58,598 nt of DNA, taken from the NCBI GenBank assembly GCA_029263475.1, contig JAJCXK010000029.1, forward strand, positions 1 through 58,598, written 5' to 3'. The stretch's first letter is position 1; every line of letters begins with the position of its first letter. This DNA comes from Candidatus Nitrosopumilus sp. (lineage in GTDB: Archaea > Thermoproteota > Nitrososphaeria > Nitrososphaerales > Nitrosopumilaceae). Below the pieces are notes generated by a model that worked only from the letters and a program-made list of their open reading frames with translations, searched no databases and was not told where the DNA came from. The translations under genes and the position numbers were made by a program. Positions 9,387-18,330 of this stretch are shown here, one piece after another.

Positions 9387-9524
9387 ATGGCAAATCAAAA
9401 ATGTGTTTCCTGTGGAATAGGATTTTTCTCACCAACAGGTGCAGACAAATGTTCCAAATGCGCAGGAGCAGAATCACAAGGTGAAGCAGGTCATGATTCC
9501 TGCGGCTGTGGACACAGCCATTAA
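9387..9524 (+). CDS. 45-aa cysteine-rich zinc-finger microprotein
   Basis: Reads MANQKCVSCGIGFFSP, then KCSKCAGAE and a CGCGHSH end. Two CxxC pairs plus a Cys/His tail suggest one structural zinc ribbon and perhaps a second metal site. ATG at 9375 is in frame and could be the start; 9387 has a GTGATG-like ribosome site. It precedes the 9563 gene by 38 bases and may be co-transcribed. Function unknown. Confidence 0.7.
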   Translation: MANQKCVSCGIGFFSPTGADKCSKCAGAESQGEAGHDSCGCGHSH

Positions 9525-9562
9525 TTCCTTTTTTTGGATGTCATGCATATATGTGACCAAAA

Positions 9563-10087
9563 ATGATCAACACCATGGCAAAGACGACCGAACAAATGAA
9601 ACTGCTAGTAGAAGACTTTATCAAAATTACCAATATCAATTATGAAGATCAGACAGAGAAAATAAGAGAGAAAAGCAAAATTGTGGACTGGCAGTTTCAC
9701 GTAGGTACAAACGTAATAGTCAGTAAAAATACAAACAGGGAAGACAGGATACATGTTAACGTAAACATGCGTTTTCCATCACAGGATGCCAAATTACTTG
9801 TCATAAAAAACCCATCGTTTTCAAAAGCAATCATGGAGATCAGTGAGATATGTACAATATGCAAGGTAGGACATCAGTGGATAAAGAACGGCGAGGAAAT
9901 CTCAGGTTTGGCCATATTCTCACACGTGGATGAAGAGGATCTAAGCAGGGTAGCATTTCACAGTGCATGGGATAATGTTGCAAGAGTATCAGGTCACGTT
10001 CAAAAAATACTGCGTTCAAATTTTAGTGGCTTTTCAGCACAGAACAGCTCAGTAGATCAGACCATTGACAAGTCGATGTACGGTTAG
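9563..10087 (+). CDS. conserved hypothetical protein, DUF2299-like
   Basis: 174 residues. A compact alpha/beta protein with a VDWQFHVG segment near residue 45 and a downstream CTICKVGHQWI stretch. The overall pattern resembles the archaeal DUF2299 family, which has no assigned function; this is from memory and not certain. Soluble, no signal peptide. An internal ATG gives a start four residues later. Confidence 0.6.
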   Translation: MINTMAKTTEQMKLLVEDFIKITNINYEDQTEKIREKSKIVDWQFHVGTNVIVSKNTNREDRIHVNVNMRFPSQDAKLLVIKNPSFSKAIMEISEICTICKVGHQWIKNGEEISGLAIFSHVDEEDLSRVAFHSAWDNVARVSGHVQKILRSNFSGFSAQNSSVDQTIDKSMYG

Positions 10088-10156
10088 ACAATCAAATCTT
10101 CTCAACCAATTTGGCACCGAAATGAACATACACTAGTAAAATCCATAAAATACGAG

Positions 10157-10459
10157 ATGATTTCTTTAGAGCACAGAATTCTAAGCGAATATAGAATAAA
10201 AATTGCAAAAATTGAAACACTTGCCAAATCAGTAATGACACATCAAAGGCCTAAAAGTGAAGAGGTGAAAGGTGCTTCGGAATTTCTAGACATTCTAATT
10301 GATGAAACAGACAAATTTTATGAAAATAACAGTCAGATCTTGTCATCCAATGGAAAAAGACCCCATAATCGTTCAAAGCTAACAGATACCAAGGAATGGA
10401 ACGACAATATCGAGAGTTTTTATGAAAGAAATCCACGTCAAAGGCCTAGAAAAAAATAA
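10157..10459 (+). CDS. hypothetical protein
   Basis: 100 residues, helical, charged, with a basic C-terminus (RNPRQRPRKK). No family recognised. It ends 2 bases before the TTG start of the next gene, so the two are very likely in one transcript. Confidence 0.6.
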   Translation: MISLEHRILSEYRIKIAKIETLAKSVMTHQRPKSEEVKGASEFLDILIDETDKFYENNSQILSSNGKRPHNRSKLTDTKEWNDNIESFYERNPRQRPRKK

Positions 10460-10461
10460 AA

Positions 10462-11196
10462 TTGGCAAGTAAAGAAAATCTGAAACCAGACAACAATCCA
10501 ACCAAGCAGATTGTGGTTCTCAAGACAAAGCTGATGCCACAAGATATCGTGGAAATTCTGAATGCAAAAAAAACGTCACTTTTTGGTTCTGCATTAAGAC
10601 GACCAAAAGCAGACGAGATATCAGTTGAAAACCCTCAATTGTTCATGGAACAGGTTATTTTTGTTTCAGGAAATTATGATGTGGACTTTGATCGAGAGTC
10701 ATCATACACGGTTAAAGTGGATTCAGACGTTAGAGAAGTGACAATTGGCAATAAGCAGTTTACAGTTGCGAATGCATCAGGAGTATGGAAAAAAATGAAG
10801 CTGGGAGTAGGAATGACAAAGCAGGATTTAGAGATAGGAGTGACAGAAAAAGCAGTAAAGAATTCAACTGACTCTTTGTATTTGGACAATCATGGATTGG
10901 AAACTACATTTCCATACAGCATAAATTCCGACAGCATTGAAAATTATGCTCAAAGAGTACTGGATGTGAACAAAGAGCACATTAGAAAAAACAAAGTGGA
11001 AGACAGGAAAGTGTTTTCAAGGTTAGGACGAAAATTCAAAGACAGCATCCCATCAGATATTGAAATCAATCAAGAAAATTTCACCATCACCGAATTTCTA
11101 GAAATCTTTGTTCCAATTTACGAGACAGAATGCTATGACAAAAAGAAAAAAGTTGCCATCGCCAGAATAGACGCAGTTACCGGAACATTTCTCTAA
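10462..11196 (+). CDS. conserved hypothetical protein (paralogue of 4596-5312)
   Basis: 244 residues from a TTG start. It aligns along its length with the protein at 4596-5312: KKTSLFGSALRRPKADE near the start, a DVDFDRESSYTVKV strand, and IFVPIYE near the end followed by R-DAV. No transmembrane helices. Function unknown. Both paralogues follow other small genes closely, and this one is followed by a RAM-domain gene whose own paralogue lies at 7451. Confidence 0.7.
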   Translation: MASKENLKPDNNPTKQIVVLKTKLMPQDIVEILNAKKTSLFGSALRRPKADEISVENPQLFMEQVIFVSGNYDVDFDRESSYTVKVDSDVREVTIGNKQFTVANASGVWKKMKLGVGMTKQDLEIGVTEKAVKNSTDSLYLDNHGLETTFPYSINSDSIENYAQRVLDVNKEHIRKNKVEDRKVFSRLGRKFKDSIPSDIEINQENFTITEFLEIFVPIYETECYDKKKKVAIARIDAVTGTFL

Positions 11197-11249
11197 AATC
11201 TGTATGACATATTCGAAAAGCTTTAGTTCTCATTAACCAAATTTTACAT

Positions 11250-11504
11250 ATGCAAGCTTACGTTCTCATTAATTGCAACACAGGCAGCGAATCCAAAATC
11301 ATTTCAGAATTAAAAGAAATTTTGGAAGTATCGGAAATCAACGGGATTTGGGGGAAATATGACATTTTTCTGAAAATCGTGACTGCGGATCCTAACGGAA
11401 TAGAGCAAATCGTGAAAAGGTTGCGAAATCATCCCGACATCACAGACACGTATACCATGAACGTGCTTTACGGTCAAGGTGGAAACATAGATCAATATAC
11501 ATAA
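11250..11504 (+). CDS. stand-alone Lrp/AsnC ligand-binding (RAM) domain protein
   Basis: 84 residues starting MQAYVLINCNTGSE, highly similar to the 7451-7711 protein throughout (INGIWGKYDIFL; NHPDITDTYTMNVLYGQGG). It contains only the regulatory beta-alpha-beta domain of Lrp/AsnC proteins. The pair probably arose by duplication and may form mixed oligomers; this is inference. Confidence 0.85.
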   Translation: MQAYVLINCNTGSESKIISELKEILEVSEINGIWGKYDIFLKIVTADPNGIEQIVKRLRNHPDITDTYTMNVLYGQGGNIDQYT

Positions 11505-11606
11505 TTTGATACCAAGTACAGTAAACGGATCATAGACTATAATGTTGATAGATAACAAACGTCAACCATTCATTGACAGAAAACAATTTCGTAGAAATGT
11601 ACAGTG

Positions 11607-13274
11607 TTATTTTTTAGATATTGTTGCATTGTTAGGATCCAAATCGTTCCAGATTACATCATACCCCAGTTTAGACAACAAATCAGCATGACACGAATCA
11701 GGAATTTCATTTAAAGCCATCACACTACATGCCTCAACAAATTTCGAGATGCCAGAGATAGAATCATTTACGATTGCAGTTTTTTCTTTTGATATAAAAT
11801 AGGAACCCACCACCATGTATTGGTTTGGATAATTGATATCAACGATTTTTACTGTTGCATCATCTGGAATTGCATGTTTCTGAGCGATTTGTTTTATCGA
11901 GATCACATCCAAGTTATTTTCATCCAGAACAAGTTCAGTATCTGCAATCTTTTCTTTGATGATTTCATCATCAATTTTTCTCAAATGTTCCAAGATGGGT
12001 TTTATTGAAACCTCTTTTTTGAAAGTAAAAATTTTGTCTTTGGAAATTGTTTCTATTTGTGAGCATGCCAATTCAGAATTCACTGCAACCAACAAATCCA
12101 CACCTTTTTGGTTTTTATCATCACCGTCAAACAGTACTTTGAGTTTAGCTGCCTTTCTATCCAGATAGTCCTGTGTCCAAAATCCCACAATTTCAAAGTA
12201 TACTTTTCGCCCGAACCTTTCAAATAAAAAATCAGGAATCATGGCTTTTCCACCTGCAATTAATGGATCAGGTTCCCTAGACATCTTCCATCCAAACTTG
12301 TCATCAGGAACAAAGTGCTGATAAAATCGCTTGGCAAATGCTGCCTCAATGGCGCTGTCATACACATAGCCATCATCAAGAATACTTCCACCGTTGTTAA
12401 ACGTAGGCTCCATTCTTGAGCGAAGAAATCCACGAGTATTTTCATCAGATAACTCAAATGAATAGATTTTTTGACCGCTATCGGTATTTTTTGTAATTGA
12501 GCCGTTGACTTTCCAAGTGGGTGTACCTACAATTGACGGCAACAGTTTGGCCATGGATGTGCCATACCTGTCAGTCATTTTGAATAGGCTGAACGGACCT
12601 TCCAGAATACATTTTATCGAATCGTCGCCATCATCATCATCACCTGAATTGTATTCTAAATTATACATAAGGCCATATCTTTTGACATCACGCAAAACCT
12701 GTTTCCAATAAAGTCCACCCTTAACATAAAACTCCAACCTAGTACATTTGAAAAGAAGTGTTTGTAGCAGTGACAGATTGTACCACAAAATTAGATCTTT
12801 TGGATTAATCGCATCAAACTTGGTTAGCAGAAGATTTTCATCCTTGTCACCCCACATCATAGTTTCAACGTCATACGATTGTATATGCATCTGATTTGCA
12901 ATCTTTTGTATTATTGATCTTCTTTGTGAATCAGACAATGCAAAACCCTGTTTCGAAGATTCCTCAAATAGTTTTTTTCGTATTGACGCAGGAGTTGCAA
13001 TTGTAGATGGTGACTCTAACTGTCCAAAAACCGAACGACGTTCTAATAACGCAAGCAATCCCCGTACCAGCTTGTAATCATATTCAGACTCAAGATAGAA
13101 AATTTTTTTTAGTAAATCCCCCTTGCACTGCTTGTTTTTTTGAGCATTTGTAAAAAACATAATCAGCTTATTTGCAAGTTCGTAATCAGTGCCATTGCCA
13201 AAGTCAGAAGTGCAAAATATGGGCATTACCTTTCCCCGTCCAATCTTGATTCGCAGAAGGTCTGAAGACAGCAT
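11607..13274 (-). CDS. bax1: Bax1 nuclease (DUF790), partner of XPB
   Basis: 555 residues starting MLSSDLLRIKIGRGKVMP, the characteristic N-terminus of archaeal DUF790/Bax1. In other archaea Bax1 binds XPB and acts as a structure-specific endonuclease in nucleotide excision repair. A PD-(D/E)XK-like region is visible around residues 340-390 (IPDFLFERFGRKVYFEIVG). It lies 44 bases downstream of the XPB gene on the same strand, the conserved arrangement. Length is typical. Confidence 0.9.
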   Translation of the reverse strand: MLSSDLLRIKIGRGKVMPIFCTSDFGNGTDYELANKLIMFFTNAQKNKQCKGDLLKKIFYLESEYDYKLVRGLLALLERRSVFGQLESPSTIATPASIRKKLFEESSKQGFALSDSQRRSIIQKIANQMHIQSYDVETMMWGDKDENLLLTKFDAINPKDLILWYNLSLLQTLLFKCTRLEFYVKGGLYWKQVLRDVKRYGLMYNLEYNSGDDDDGDDSIKCILEGPFSLFKMTDRYGTSMAKLLPSIVGTPTWKVNGSITKNTDSGQKIYSFELSDENTRGFLRSRMEPTFNNGGSILDDGYVYDSAIEAAFAKRFYQHFVPDDKFGWKMSREPDPLIAGGKAMIPDFLFERFGRKVYFEIVGFWTQDYLDRKAAKLKVLFDGDDKNQKGVDLLVAVNSELACSQIETISKDKIFTFKKEVSIKPILEHLRKIDDEIIKEKIADTELVLDENNLDVISIKQIAQKHAIPDDATVKIVDINYPNQYMVVGSYFISKEKTAIVNDSISGISKFVEACSVMALNEIPDSCHADLLSKLGYDVIWNDLDPNNATISKK

Positions 13275-13318
13275 CAGGGATCACCCTCCATTATTTTTGG
13301 AATTTTGTCATGCATGAT

Positions 13319-14764
13319 TCAGTTTCCATAACGGGATGGATTGACACCGATGGATGAATTTTTTTTCAACGCAGATATCCTCTTTACACTAGTGCTTGTT
13401 TCTCGGGTATGTTTTGACACCAATTCAACCAGTCTGGCTTTTCTGCCATCCTGTTTTGGCCTCAGAACCCTTCCCAGTCTCTGTATAAGCTCTCTACCAC
13501 TACCAGTCCCACTCATGATAATTCCCAATTCTGCATCTGGAACATCCACCCCCTCATCCAATACTTTGGAGGTCACAACTGCGCCATACCTTCCAGACTT
13601 GAACCCATCCAATACATCACGTCTCTCATCTTTAAGCGTCTTGTACGTAATATGAGGAATCAAAAATCTGTTTGAAAGATCATAGACCATTTTGTTGTTT
13701 TGTGTGAAAATTATTGTCTTTGAATGTGCATTTTCCTGTAGAATTTTTTGTAATTCATCTTTTTTAGATTCACTGTTTAATGCAATTTCACCTGCTTTGT
13801 TTCTTGCAAGCATTGCATCTCGTGCAGTCTTATTTTTATTCGACATCATTATCATTCGTTTCAGATTGTACATGGACGGGACTTTGAATCCCAGTTTTCT
13901 CATATTCGTTAAGAATTTTGTTTGGTTGACTTCGTATTCACGTTGCTCTTCCAGAGTCAGATCAACTTGGATTCTATCAATAGTGTAATCCGCAAGATAT
14001 TTTTGTTCTGAAAGTTCTTGTGAGCCAAGACGAAATACCACTCCGCCAGTAAGGTACGGGATCAATTCATGCAGCCCGTCTTCTCGTTCTATGGTAGCAG
14101 TCAGACCCAACCTATACGGTGCAACAAACTGTTCTGCAATTGAGCGATATCCAGGGGCAGCGAGATGATGCACTTCATCAAAAATAATTAGTTTGAACTT
14201 ATTTCCTATGGAAGACGCTCGAAGGTATGCAGAATCGTAAGTTGCCACGGTGATTGCTTGCAGATCATCTTCTCCACCCCCTAATTTTCCAATGCGGATG
14301 TTTTGTGAAGGTTGAGTGATGTCAATTGACAGATATTTTGAAATGTTTTTTTCCCATTGCTCCATCAAGTCAATTGTCGGCACTATTACCAATGCTGACG
14401 CATTTATTTTTTGAATTGCATGTATTCCTATAGCAGTTTTTCCAGCACCGGTAGGTAAAACAACACATCCCCTCATGGATGATTTTTCCCAGTTTGTTAC
14501 AGATTGCTGCTGATAATCCCGCAGGACCAAATCCCCCATTTGGTATACAGGAGACGGAATAAAGTCAGGAACGCTATCGACGAAATCAAGATTACTTTTT
14601 TTTAGATATTCTACAATTTCAGAGTAATTCAGGCCATACGATCTAAGAGATTTTGTCCTCTCATCGTATTTTGTGCCTGGAATTCGTATTAGCTTGCCAT
14701 CTTCAATACGAATTGTGCCCTTATCAAAGAATAGTTTGGGTGTGGACAGTGAATCAAATGACAA
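13319..14764 (-). CDS. xpb: XPB-type DNA helicase
   Basis: 481 residues, typical for archaeal XPB. Superfamily 2 motifs in order: LPTGAGKTA (Walker A), IIFDEVHHL (DEVH box), GLTATIERED containing the XPB-specific R-E-D motif, then SKVLDEGVDVPD and QRLGRVLRP in the second helicase domain. An N-terminal damage-recognition-like domain precedes the helicase core. Works with Bax1, encoded next door, in DNA unwinding and excision. Confidence 0.93.
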   Translation of the reverse strand: MSFDSLSTPKLFFDKGTIRIEDGKLIRIPGTKYDERTKSLRSYGLNYSEIVEYLKKSNLDFVDSVPDFIPSPVYQMGDLVLRDYQQQSVTNWEKSSMRGCVVLPTGAGKTAIGIHAIQKINASALVIVPTIDLMEQWEKNISKYLSIDITQPSQNIRIGKLGGGEDDLQAITVATYDSAYLRASSIGNKFKLIIFDEVHHLAAPGYRSIAEQFVAPYRLGLTATIEREDGLHELIPYLTGGVVFRLGSQELSEQKYLADYTIDRIQVDLTLEEQREYEVNQTKFLTNMRKLGFKVPSMYNLKRMIMMSNKNKTARDAMLARNKAGEIALNSESKKDELQKILQENAHSKTIIFTQNNKMVYDLSNRFLIPHITYKTLKDERRDVLDGFKSGRYGAVVTSKVLDEGVDVPDAELGIIMSGTGSGRELIQRLGRVLRPKQDGRKARLVELVSKHTRETSTSVKRISALKKNSSIGVNPSRYGN

Positions 14765-14984
14765 ATCTGTTTGTTTTTTATCAATATCACTATAATCATT
14801 TTTTGATCATCAATTACATCGTATTAGTTAATGAAGAATTGCATCCATAGAAGGCATCAAAAACGAATTCAAAAAAATACCACCAATGAAACTTCAATAG
14901 ATGGTAAAATATTGAACGAATCACATATGACCACAATAATCAAGATAATTCCGTAGAAAATTTTGATTTCATTTTTTGTATTTG

Positions 14985-15095
14985 TTAGTGATTGATATCT
15001 CCAATTTCCATAGTCGTGGAACAAAATATCAACTTTGTATATCCTTCAACCTTTAGAAAGATGTCCATCAGTTTGGGGTTTCTGACACATGGCAT
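14985..15095 (-). CDS. possible 36-aa microprotein
   Basis: ATG-started frame reading MPCVRNPKLMDIFLKVEGYT and ending MEIGDINH. Residue usage looks coding and the other frames are broken by stops. No homologue recognised. It is upstream of the XPB gene on the same strand with a 220-base gap. Confidence 0.4.
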   Translation of the reverse strand: MPCVRNPKLMDIFLKVEGYTKLIFCSTTMEIGDINH

Positions 15096-15220
15096 GTAAA
15101 AATAATCGGGTTGATTTTTCATTACTTTGTAAAAAAGTCAATAGGATTTAACTTTCTTGATTATTTCACTGATTATCAATCTTACAAGATTCACAAAAAA
15201 TTAAAAATAGACAATATAGA

Positions 15221-15331
15221 TTGTTAATCATTCCCAGTCATCTGAGCAAGAGTGTTGAGCAATCACAATCAAGATATGATGAGTATTGGAAAAATGGCCA
15301 CATCGTTATAATTGACAAAAAACAGGCATAA
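15221..15331 (+). CDS. possible 36-aa microprotein
   Basis: TTG-started frame with a credible C-terminal half (RYDEYWKNGHIVIIDKK). The start is uncertain and no ribosome site is obvious. May equally be the remnant of a longer gene. Confidence 0.3.
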   Translation: MLIIPSHLSKSVEQSQSRYDEYWKNGHIVIIDKKQA

Positions 15332-15389
15332 AATTATGAATTTCATTCACCCTTTAACTCAGTTCAACAAACTCGCAATGAATTTAGTT

Positions 15390-15749
15390 TCATTTTTTCT
15401 CAGAAATTCCTAAGAGAATCCGTTGTAATATGACTGCATGAGTAATCTTTTCATCTCTAGCAGCATAAAGAAGAGTCACCGTCTTTTGATTTTTCTCCAT
15501 TGTCCTGATTTCATCTAGTGAATCAGTTTTTCCTACCAGTTCCATTTCATATTTTTTTTGAAACTCGTCCCATTTTTTAGGATCATGTGAGTACCATTTT
15601 CGTAATTTGTCACTAGGAGTCACGTCCTTTAACCACAAATTAATTTTTGCACGTTCCTTTGATACACCGCGTGGCCACAATCTATCTACAAGTATTCGAT
15701 ACCCGTCGGATTCATCAGGATCTTTGTAGATTCTTTTAATTTTAATCAT
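15390..15749 (-). CDS. DUF488 family protein
   Basis: 119 residues containing YRILVDRLWPRGVSKE and a KWYSHDPKKWDEF block, diagnostic of the DUF488 (YeaO-like) family of small cytoplasmic proteins. Biochemical role not established in the family. Normal length and start. Confidence 0.85.
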   Translation of the reverse strand: MIKIKRIYKDPDESDGYRILVDRLWPRGVSKERAKINLWLKDVTPSDKLRKWYSHDPKKWDEFQKKYEMELVGKTDSLDEIRTMEKNQKTVTLLYAARDEKITHAVILQRILLGISEKK

Positions 15750-15966
15750 TGTTTTCTTTCATTTAGAACGTGTCAGGTTTCCAAATATAAAAAATATTGT
15801 CGTTATGGACTTTTACAGGTCTGAACCATTTTTAGAAAGCAAAAGAGCCAGGCAGCATCCATTTTATCAATAATCTTTAAGAGATTAAGTTTAATTTCAC
15901 ATGAAGTGTATGGTCACACAAGTATGCAGAATTTACATCATGACATCTTCAATTGGATTAGTCATT

Positions 15967-16194
15967 CTAACATGATTTGCCATCACATTGAGAATCATTA
16001 TCAGGGTTAGCCAAGATCAAATGAGATAATTCTTCCATGGTGAATCCTGCTTTTTTCATGGCACAATTTAGACAATACTTTTCTGCAGGTAATTGCGGAT
16101 TCTCAATATAGTTTTCCTCGCCCAATACACACACATGGCAATCGGTACCAGAACAAGTAGAGTCCTCCAAATGAATCCCGCAAACGCACGCCAT
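15967..16194 (-). CDS. cysteine-rich small protein
   Basis: 75 residues with many cysteines: CVCG at the N-terminus, CSGTDCHVC, then YCLNCAMKKAG and a CDGKSC end. Probably binds two or more metal ions. No family recognised. Isolated on the minus strand. Confidence 0.6.
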   Translation of the reverse strand: MACVCGIHLEDSTCSGTDCHVCVLGEENYIENPQLPAEKYCLNCAMKKAGFTMEELSHLILANPDNDSQCDGKSC

Positions 16195-16267
16195 TGTAAT
16201 ATTTGTGATTCAATCAGGTTAAAATTTTTGTGATCAAACAGATCAGCACCTTACAAAGCAAAATATG

Positions 16268-16435
16268 TTAAATTGATGCGTCTGAACCATTTGAGTTAAT
16301 GCCTTTGAATACGGATTGGACATCTTTCTTTACGTTTGATTTGTGAATGAGTTTGAAATAAGCAAAACACAGAATAGGAGATTTTAGTAATATCAACAGT
16401 ATAAAATAGTCACTAAATTCCAATTCATTTGTCAT
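16268..16435 (-). CDS. 55-aa single-helix membrane microprotein
   Basis: Reads MTNELEFSDYFILLILLKSP and continues through ILCFAYFKLI to a basic, then polar tail. One membrane helix (about residues 9-27), with a positive flank suggesting a cytoplasmic C-terminus. No homologue recognised. Coding character is good for its size. Confidence 0.55.
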   Translation of the reverse strand: MTNELEFSDYFILLILLKSPILCFAYFKLIHKSNVKKDVQSVFKGINSNGSDASI

Positions 16436-16668
16436 TAAGCAATCTTTTAAATAAAATTTGTATATTCAGGATCAAAGATCGAAATACACAACAACTCAAA
16501 TCGTCGCAAGGGCGGCAACCATTAAAGGTTTAGGGATAAAATTATTTCAAAATAACAATCTATTTGCACGTCAGGATAATATGCATGGTAAATATTGATC
16601 ATGCGCAATAATATTCATTTTCAAAAAATAAATTACAATAGCCAGATACAGTTTTGAAGTAAGACAAA

Positions 16669-16989
16669 TTAGATGTCAGATAATTTTTTTTCTAATTGTT
16701 CCATTTGTTTGTCACCACATTGAACTGCATTCTCAATGGCACAAAAGTCCCTTACTTCATCAAATGCATCAAGACATGACTGAAGTTCTTCAGAACTAAG
16801 TTCATCCTCACTGCACGCAGACATCATTGATTTGTAGTTTATCGCAAATTGTGTCAAAAGATGTTCATGTTTTTCAGCATCATCTGGCACGTCAGACTCC
16901 ATCACGGTAGTACCAAAGAAAATAATCCCTCCAATTATTGGCAGGATTAAAACAAATTTTATCTTAGGGTTATTTGTCATGGACATCAT
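16669..16989 (-). CDS. small secreted or membrane-anchored protein
   Basis: 106 residues. A basic start and hydrophobic segment (about residues 11-27) form a signal anchor, followed by an acidic, helical external domain with four cysteines (SACSEDE, QSCLDAF, FCAIENAVQCG) that could form two disulfides. Function unknown. Confidence 0.6.
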   Translation of the reverse strand: MMSMTNNPKIKFVLILPIIGGIIFFGTTVMESDVPDDAEKHEHLLTQFAINYKSMMSACSEDELSSEELQSCLDAFDEVRDFCAIENAVQCGDKQMEQLEKKLSDI

Positions 16990-17225
16990 ATTGCAAAAAA
17001 ATTAGAAAGAATAAATCTATTTCTTTTTAGTTTTATCTCATCCGACTTAGATGTCTAAATTATAATCGTATCAATGAATTTGGAATGGGTTTACCATCAA
17101 ACTTGGTTCCTCAAAGTGGTAAAACATCACCTGGTGAAGTCTTTAGATCATAATTTAGCAGGTTGCAAATCAAGATAATAAAGTAGGATCATTCAGGCAT
17201 AAGACATGTGATTAATGCAAAAAAA

Positions 17226-17318
17226 CTAGTTTTGCTGAGTTGCACTTACACTCAACAGAATTATCTCCCTGTCAAAAGAATCAGGGTTTATTTTTTTCTT
17301 GTATTCGCTATCGCTCAT
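17226..17318 (-). CDS. 30-aa microprotein
   Basis: Reads MSDSEYKKKINPDSFDREII and ends in LLSVSATQQN. Composition is typical of a soluble coding sequence. No homologue recognised and no clear promoter. Confidence 0.45.
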   Translation of the reverse strand: MSDSEYKKKINPDSFDREIILLSVSATQQN

Positions 17319-17475
17319 TCGTATAGTAAGTATGAAATTCGTATGTCAATAGAAGTGTAAAGAAAAATCAATCATGATTATGAAAATTGCTTGTTTGGAA
17401 CAACAGGTGAAGTTATTATGTGTATACGTGAAGGAGTAAATCTAGAGTGATTTTATGAGAAGTGTTTGTGAATTA

Positions 17476-17598
17476 TCACCCTGGTGAAATCGTCATCTCT
17501 TTTTGACAAGCAGGGCACCATGTTTTTTCAATATTGGAATACAACACTTTGGAAAAACGACATTGGATACACCTCCAAATGCTTTGCGACATCACCAT
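17476..17598 (-). CDS. 40-aa zinc-ribbon microprotein
   Basis: Reads MVMSQSIWRCIQCRFSK, then WCPACQKEM to the end. Two CxxC pairs separated by 18 residues make a rubredoxin-like ribbon. The conserved leader of the TFIIB-like family is not present upstream, so it belongs to a different group. ATG at 17592 is an alternative start. Confidence 0.6.
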   Translation of the reverse strand: MVMSQSIWRCIQCRFSKVLYSNIEKTWCPACQKEMTISPG

Positions 17599-17921
17599 AA
17601 CGGGATTACGTGAAAGTGAAATAATAATCAGATCATAGGAAACCCAAACAAACGTTTAGTTTTTGATGATGTAAAATGTCAGATTGTAGATTTCCACTAT
17701 CCCCCATTACATGTCAAACGTTTGCAAACAACATGCGCTTTCTTCATTCAATGTCACATAGGCCAAATTAGACTCTGAAAGACGATCTCAATAATCTAAA
17801 ATATCAATACACAAAACAAAGGTTTATGGCTTAAAAATTTCGCTAATCATCAATTGGTTGGCACACCAAGTCATGTTGACCGTAAGTTAGTTGACGGCAG
17901 TTTATGACAAATTAAAAATTG
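17599..17921. other. intergenic stretch with a TTGGT-ACCAA inverted repeat
   Basis: No convincing gene. TTGGTTGGCACACCAA at 17854-17869 is an inverted repeat; a near copy, TTGGTTTGCACGCCAA, lies at 27004-27019 next to the argS terminator. It could be a regulator site for the decayed zinc-ribbon gene that follows. Confidence 0.4.
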
Positions 17922-17987
17922 ATGACCCAGATCGAACCAACTTTGCACAAATAATTTCACAACATCACAGTTGATAATCACAATCTC
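17922..17987 (+). promoter_or_regulatory. conserved leader of the zinc-ribbon family (copy 2, decayed gene)
   Basis: GACCCAGATCGAACCAA followed by TTTGCACAAA and ATCACAGTTGATAATC closely match the leaders at 29023 and 48623, one base shorter to the ATG. Confidence 0.65.
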
Positions 17988-18199
17988 ATGACAGAGATCA
18001 ATTCAGGACATGCAGAGGAGACTCGTGCTGATACTAGATCCCGTCTTGAATTTTTGGCGATGATTCCATGAAAGTAGGAATGTGACACGTATGCTAGGCG
18101 TCGGGAGTGCTCCTAAAACTCGTAGAGGGGAAAACAAGGTTCAGACACCCAATTATATGATAAAGGTTCCAATTTGCGAGAGTGCAGATAATGACTAGC
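17988..18199 (+). pseudogene. decayed zinc-ribbon microprotein locus
   Basis: The ATG at the expected leader distance opens a frame with no cysteines. Further on, TTGCGAGAGTGCAG at 18175-18188 resembles the second knuckle of the intact genes (TATGCGAAAAGTGCAG at 57546) with a base missing, and CGTCGGGAGTG resembles the SGV codons. I read this as a remnant with several indels. Confidence 0.4.
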
Positions 18200-18308
18200 A
18201 GTCACAATCATGCTCAGACACCTCACTCGACAAGTTTAGATATTCCAGTATTTCAATTCCTCTTTTAGGATTCATCATATTACAACAACTTTTAGTTTGC
18301 ATGGTCAT
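18195..18308 (-). CDS. 37-aa cysteine-containing microprotein
   Basis: Reads MTMQTKSCCNMMNPKRGIEI, then a helical LEYLNLSSEVSEH and a CDC end. It begins 22 bases after the stop of the 18331-19107 gene on the same strand, so they may share a transcript. CC and CDC pairs suggest metal binding or a disulfide. Unknown function. Confidence 0.5.
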   Translation of the reverse strand: MTMQTKSCCNMMNPKRGIEILEYLNLSSEVSEHDCDC

Positions 18309-18330
18309 CGTAAAAAATATGATATGCAAG

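Noticed and set aside
9278..9484. 68-codon plus-strand ORF
   Set aside because: Shadow of the 45-residue Cys-rich gene at 9387, which is in another frame and has a clear zinc-binding pattern.
15805..15873. 22-codon frame MDFYRSEPFLESKRARQHPF
   Set aside because: Looks coding-like but is too short and lacks a ribosome site or conserved neighbour.
16490..16545. GC-richer patch (TCGTCGCAAGGGCGGCAACC) as a riboswitch or small RNA
   Set aside because: I could not build a stable paired structure or match a known riboswitch core, and it is not placed just upstream of a gene.
17074..17178. Two overlapping short frames (22 and 34 codons)
   Set aside because: Both are equally plausible in different frames with no start signal, so neither is supported.
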